64,000 bases of DNA, from the NCBI GenBank assembly GCA_033064195.1, contig JARBJD010000236.1, forward strand, positions 54,319-118,318, given 5' to 3'. A model generated the notes under the pieces. The model made no database searches. It was given only the letters and a program-made list of their open reading frames with translations, and had not been told where the DNA came from. The position numbers and the translations under genes were made by a program. Shown piece after piece: positions 60,433 to 64,000 of this stretch. This stretch comes from Blattamonas nauphoetae. Lineage: Eukaryota > Preaxostyla > Oxymonadida. How positions within the stretch are numbered: position 1 is the first letter of the stretch; every line of letters begins with the position of its first letter.

Positions 60433-60681
60433 GTTGAATGGAGGATAAAACCAAAGTTGTGGAATCAAGGAAACCGACCACACATCGCAAAACGTCGACA
60501 CTACACTCAATCATTCGTCGAAAATGAATTGAAGAAATACAATTGTGAGCTCGTAGGTGAGTACACCAAAGTTCTGGTTCCATTCACATCTCGAGAGATT
60601 GGTGGAAGTGAAGTGTTCAGAATTAGACTTGATTCCTGGTTCAAGGCAACGATAAAGCCCCATCAGAGAAAACAGAAATAA
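60292..60681 (+). CDS. 129-aa Maverick protein with two internal repeats (copy 3)
   Basis: Intact. Differs from the mirror copy by few residues (MYNERRRVCSEQ, FTSREIG). The TYR to SER change falls in the second repeat's conserved VP.TY position. Confidence 0.75.
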   Translation: MNPTEMYNERRRVCSEQALIESMREENCSLVSEYVRNYVPVTYVHEGVEWRIKPKLWNQGNRPHIAKRRHYTQSFVENELKKYNCELVGEYTKVLVPFTSREIGGSEVFRIRLDSWFKATIKPHQRKQK

Positions 60682-60724
60682 ACGCTCAACTTTTTTTATT
60701 TTCGGATTTTTTAATTTGTAGTAA

Positions 60725-63700
60725 ATGGCGGCGACACTGAAATTTGTCACAGACAGCATCACGAAAATTAGAACACTATTTCCAAACACCACCTTTGAAT
60801 TCAAGGATGAACATGGCTATGATCGAACATACAATCCAAACATTAGAAACTACCAACATCATCGTGCATATCTCCTGTCAATGCTCAAGAATCCAGATCT
60901 CCATTTTGAAGGAGAGATAAGGAATATTACCAACTATCAGATTGATGATTTTATTCACAAACTGGAAGAGCACAATAACAATGCAATGATGAATGAAGAA
61001 GACAGCAAAGCAAGAATGCAAATCATGAAAGACAATCCAAGAGTGAACAAAGATGAACTGAAGAAGCAGGTGTTCAAAATGACGTGGAAGCTGGAAATCA
61101 ATTGAAGAGAAGCTGATGGATCATTGGATGAAGAATCTACTGATCATACAAAAGAAAAATGAACAGATGGAAAAAGAGAAGTGCAGACATTTGAGGGATT
61201 TGAAGAATGTATTCTACTTGCTGAACCACGTGACAAAGCAGCATTCAATTCTTGTCTCATGAATGCACGAAGGAAGTTCAAAAGAATGAGGTTGAGAAGG
61301 TTGAAGATAATGGAAAACCATATCAGTTGTACTTCCACAATCACTTGAAGAACGTTGACGAAATTACAACCTTCATCAAAGCAGTGTTCGACAAAGAGAA
61401 GGATCATCCATTCAAGATCAGTCTTGACTTTGGAAAGATCATCGAGAGAAAAGACAAAGATGAGACAACATACAATGACTTCAGACCAGAACTGGAGAAC
61501 ACATCGAAGAGCTTCCCAACTGTGATCAGAAGTTCAGGCGACATCAATGAGTATTCAAAATATGCAATCAATCTAATCAAAGAATCTCAAGAGAGAACAC
61601 TGATGGATACGAAGACAATGTACATCGCATTCCACTCCATACTGGTTGCAGTCTATCGATTCCCAGTCGCAGGAAAAGCCAATGCAATTCTCACAGAACA
61701 CATCAAAACGAGAAACGTTCGGTACATTGATTCTGAGTACAATATCTGCTTCTTTCAAGCACTATCATTCCTCACACTTCCTGAAGTTCAAGGTAAGAAA
61801 ATATCAATCAATATGAGGAATAGTGAAGCCTACAGATTGTTCGCACAATGGATGAATCTCACTCATCTCCAATCTCGACAATTGACTCCACATCTTCAGA
61901 ATTATCCTGGGTTTGATATTGCTTGTGACATTGAGAAAGCAATGATGAAGTTCAACATCACAGTTTACATTTATGAATACGATGAAGACAAGAAGAAGTA
62001 CCCGAACTCTAGTTCGACTAGTGACCCCCAAAGGGGTCGTTACTTCCTCAGTCAATCGTATGTCAACGAAAATTACGATGCAAGAGTTCTCCCACTTCTG
62101 ATGATTCCATTAACAGCCACACTCGTTCATGTGATGTTCATTGTGGATCCTGAGAAAATCACTGGATACAAACTCTGTCCATATTGTCAGTCAAGAGGAT
62201 TCCAAGTGAAGAATAAAAACTACAGCAGAGATTTTGAGAAGCATCTCAGAGAGTGCAAAGAACTTGATGGAAAACATGTGAAGAAGATCTCACTCGATAA
62301 AACTCCAAGACCGTATGTTCCGCACATTCTCAACAACAGAACGTTTGAATTTCTGATGGCACACAAGAGACAAGACGAATTCAAACCAACACAATACTAC
62401 ATCACATACGATTTCGAAACGATGGAAGATCTCATTCTTGACAATCTATTCTCTGATGACAACACACAACTGATCTCACACTTGAAGCCTCTCCGTTGCA
62501 TCTGCAATCAAAACAAAATCAGGTGTGAAGTCAATCTACTTTGATCTTCGAGGATGGAAAGGACTTTGTGAAGCAATGGATCAGAGAACTCTTCAGATAT
62601 GCTGAGACAGTACGAGATGACAACTACTACGAAGACCCGGAAATACCCTCACAAAATGAAGTCAGTGTGATTGGATTCAACAGTTCCAGATTCGACATCA
62701 ATCTCATCTTTCGTGATCTCGTTGACAAGGATTGGAAAGTGGTAAGCTTCCCTTGGATCCACAACGAAGTACAAGCAGGTATTGATCAGACATGAGAAGA
62801 CACAACAGGTGCTTCGCTTGATTGACATGATGTCATACACAGGACCAATGACTTTGGATAGTGCAGTCAAAGCTTTCGGAGGAAACACTACACTCCAGAA
62901 ATCATTCTTTTTGCATACGAGTCATTTGATTCATCAGATTACGACACAGTACTAAACAAACAAGAACCATTCTCCAAATATGAATTCTACTCCAGTCTGA
63001 ACAACAGTGAAATGTCCGACCCAGATTACCAAATGTACCTTGATGATTGGAAGAAGCAAGGATTCAAGAACAGATGGGACTACCTGAAATTCTACAACAT
63101 CAGAGACGTCGAATGTATGATTGTACCACTAGACACGTTAATCAATTTGAACTTCCAGTACAAAGTGGATATGTTGCACAATCTCTCACTGTCAGCAAAT
63201 GCTTCTGCAATCAAATATGCGTGTGCCTACAAAGACTTTGATATCGACGATGATTTCAATGGAGTGGATCAATCTGGAGAAATAAAAATCACCAAGCAAT
63301 ACTGGAAGTACAAGGTTGCATCGTACATCTATCAAGACCAGAAAGCTCATCGCAGTACTGATAAAAATGTCACTGAAGCAGACTATGAGTGGTTCGTTCA
63401 ACAGTGCAAGAGAGTGTGCTATATCTGCAAGAGTCACTTCTCACAAGCAGTGCGACCAACATTAGATAGAATCGACAATTCAAAAGGTCATTCAAAAGAG
63501 AACGTTAAGATCTGCTGTGACTACTGCAACACATACAAGTCAGACAAAGATGAACATCTCACAAGATTGAGAATTCAACTGAAGAAGTACTGTATCTGGA
63601 AATCATTACCTATGACTCTGACACATGAGCAGACCTACCATAAACTGAGAGCAGCAGTGACTGGTGGATTATCGAATGTTCAGCACAGACAGAACATCAA

Positions 63701-64000
63701 AGACGTGATCTAAATCAATCACTTCACATATGAAGATGGAAAAGTTATCTCCAAGGACACAGAACACAAAATGACTCACGTCTGTGGTGTTGGATTTCAA
63801 TTCACTTTATCCAAGTGCTTTCATCAATCAAGAACAAGAACAATCCATACACCAAACACAGAATGTTCATGCCAGGACGATGCTTTATTCACCGCAACAG
63901 GAGATAAAGAATGTCGTAAGATCATTGAAGACAAGAATCAGAAGACACTATTCGTTGCAGAACTGAGGGGACACATCGATGAGAAGCATATTAATGATTT
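60725..64000 (+). pseudogene. polB: DNA polymerase B mirror copy with many small frameshifts, runs off the window
   Basis: Begins like 34467 (reverse) and stays about 99% similar, but the frame breaks at about ten 1-2-base indels. Examples: extra G near 61093; A-run shortened near 61171 and 61276; CT lost near 62490; extra G near 62553; extra C near 62750; extra TT near 62910; changes near 63708, 63793 and 63824. Several are in homopolymers or short repeats, while substitutions are few. That pattern looks like uncorrected sequencing error, though true decay is possible. The HNH-like segment (63415-63550) is intact. Palm motif A is disturbed. The gene continues beyond 64000. Confidence 0.8.

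Larger units (their letters stand above)
47491..64000. repeat. right arm of the giant inverted duplication
   Basis: Mirror image of 30381-46432. It includes the complete reversed structural block, TIR and left-end genes. It runs off the window at 64000. Confidence 0.9.

Overview
The window is a eukaryotic (protist) locus dominated by Maverick/Polinton elements, the large virus-like DNA transposons. The evidence is a set of hallmark genes: a protein-primed family-B DNA polymerase, an rve-type integrase, an A32/FtsK-like packaging ATPase, two capsid-like proteins and a tail-fibre-like protein. Long terminal inverted repeats (TIRs) beginning 5'-AGTAGTATAG accompany them. Flanking host DNA has very short GT-AG introns (about 29-76 nt by reading-frame inference), serine-rich proteins and a SPRY-like gene. 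This fits a metamonad (oxymonad or parabasalid) best, but the species is not determined.

Layout. 1-6807: one split host gene of unknown function, interrupted by three DNA transposons. Two are related non-autonomous elements with 8-bp target duplications (34-599, 1959-2875); the third is a pogo-like Tc1/mariner element with 200-bp perfect TIRs (3448-5601). 7273-8043: an inverted-repeat element with a GC-rich hairpin and a tRNA-like stretch. 8789-37854: a composite Maverick with a TIR at each end. Its left part runs TIR, 129-aa gene, DNA polymerase, integrase, coiled-coil gene, ATPase (reverse), 320-aa gene, 196-aa gene, two small basic or hydrophobic genes, capsid protein 1 and a broken capsid protein 2. 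It is joined at 30380/30381 to an inverted left part (polymerase, 129-aa gene, TIR). In the left part the polymerase is a tandem of 2783-bp partial units followed by an interrupted copy.

37855-46432: the right half of a Maverick (320-aa gene remnant through capsid proteins 1 and 2, a 136-aa protein, a fibre gene on the reverse strand and a divergent TIR). 46433-47490: a host island with a SPRY-like gene fragment. 47491-57201: a mirror-image right half. 57202-64000: a mirror-image left end (TIR, 129-aa gene, polymerase running off the window). Thus about 16 kb on each side of the host island forms a giant inverted duplication.

Reconstructed gene order of one complete element: TIR, 129-aa, PolB, integrase, coiled coil, ATPase (reverse), 320-aa, 196-aa, 114/116-aa, 100-aa, capsid 1, capsid 2, 136-aa, fibre (reverse), TIR. 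Polymerase and integrase would replicate and insert the element; ATPase, capsid proteins and fibre would build and fill a particle. No adenain-like maturation protease was recognised. Almost every element gene is preceded by a T-rich block ending in about TAAATG, resembling poxvirus-type late promoters. The TIRs carry an array of about 70-80-nt dyads of unknown role. The most unusual observations are that array, the HNH-like and OTU-like segments inside the polymerase, a conserved in-frame TAA in capsid gene 1 followed by an extension matching the end of capsid 2, an S74-type chaperone domain on the fibre, and the palindromic, tandemly amplified architecture.
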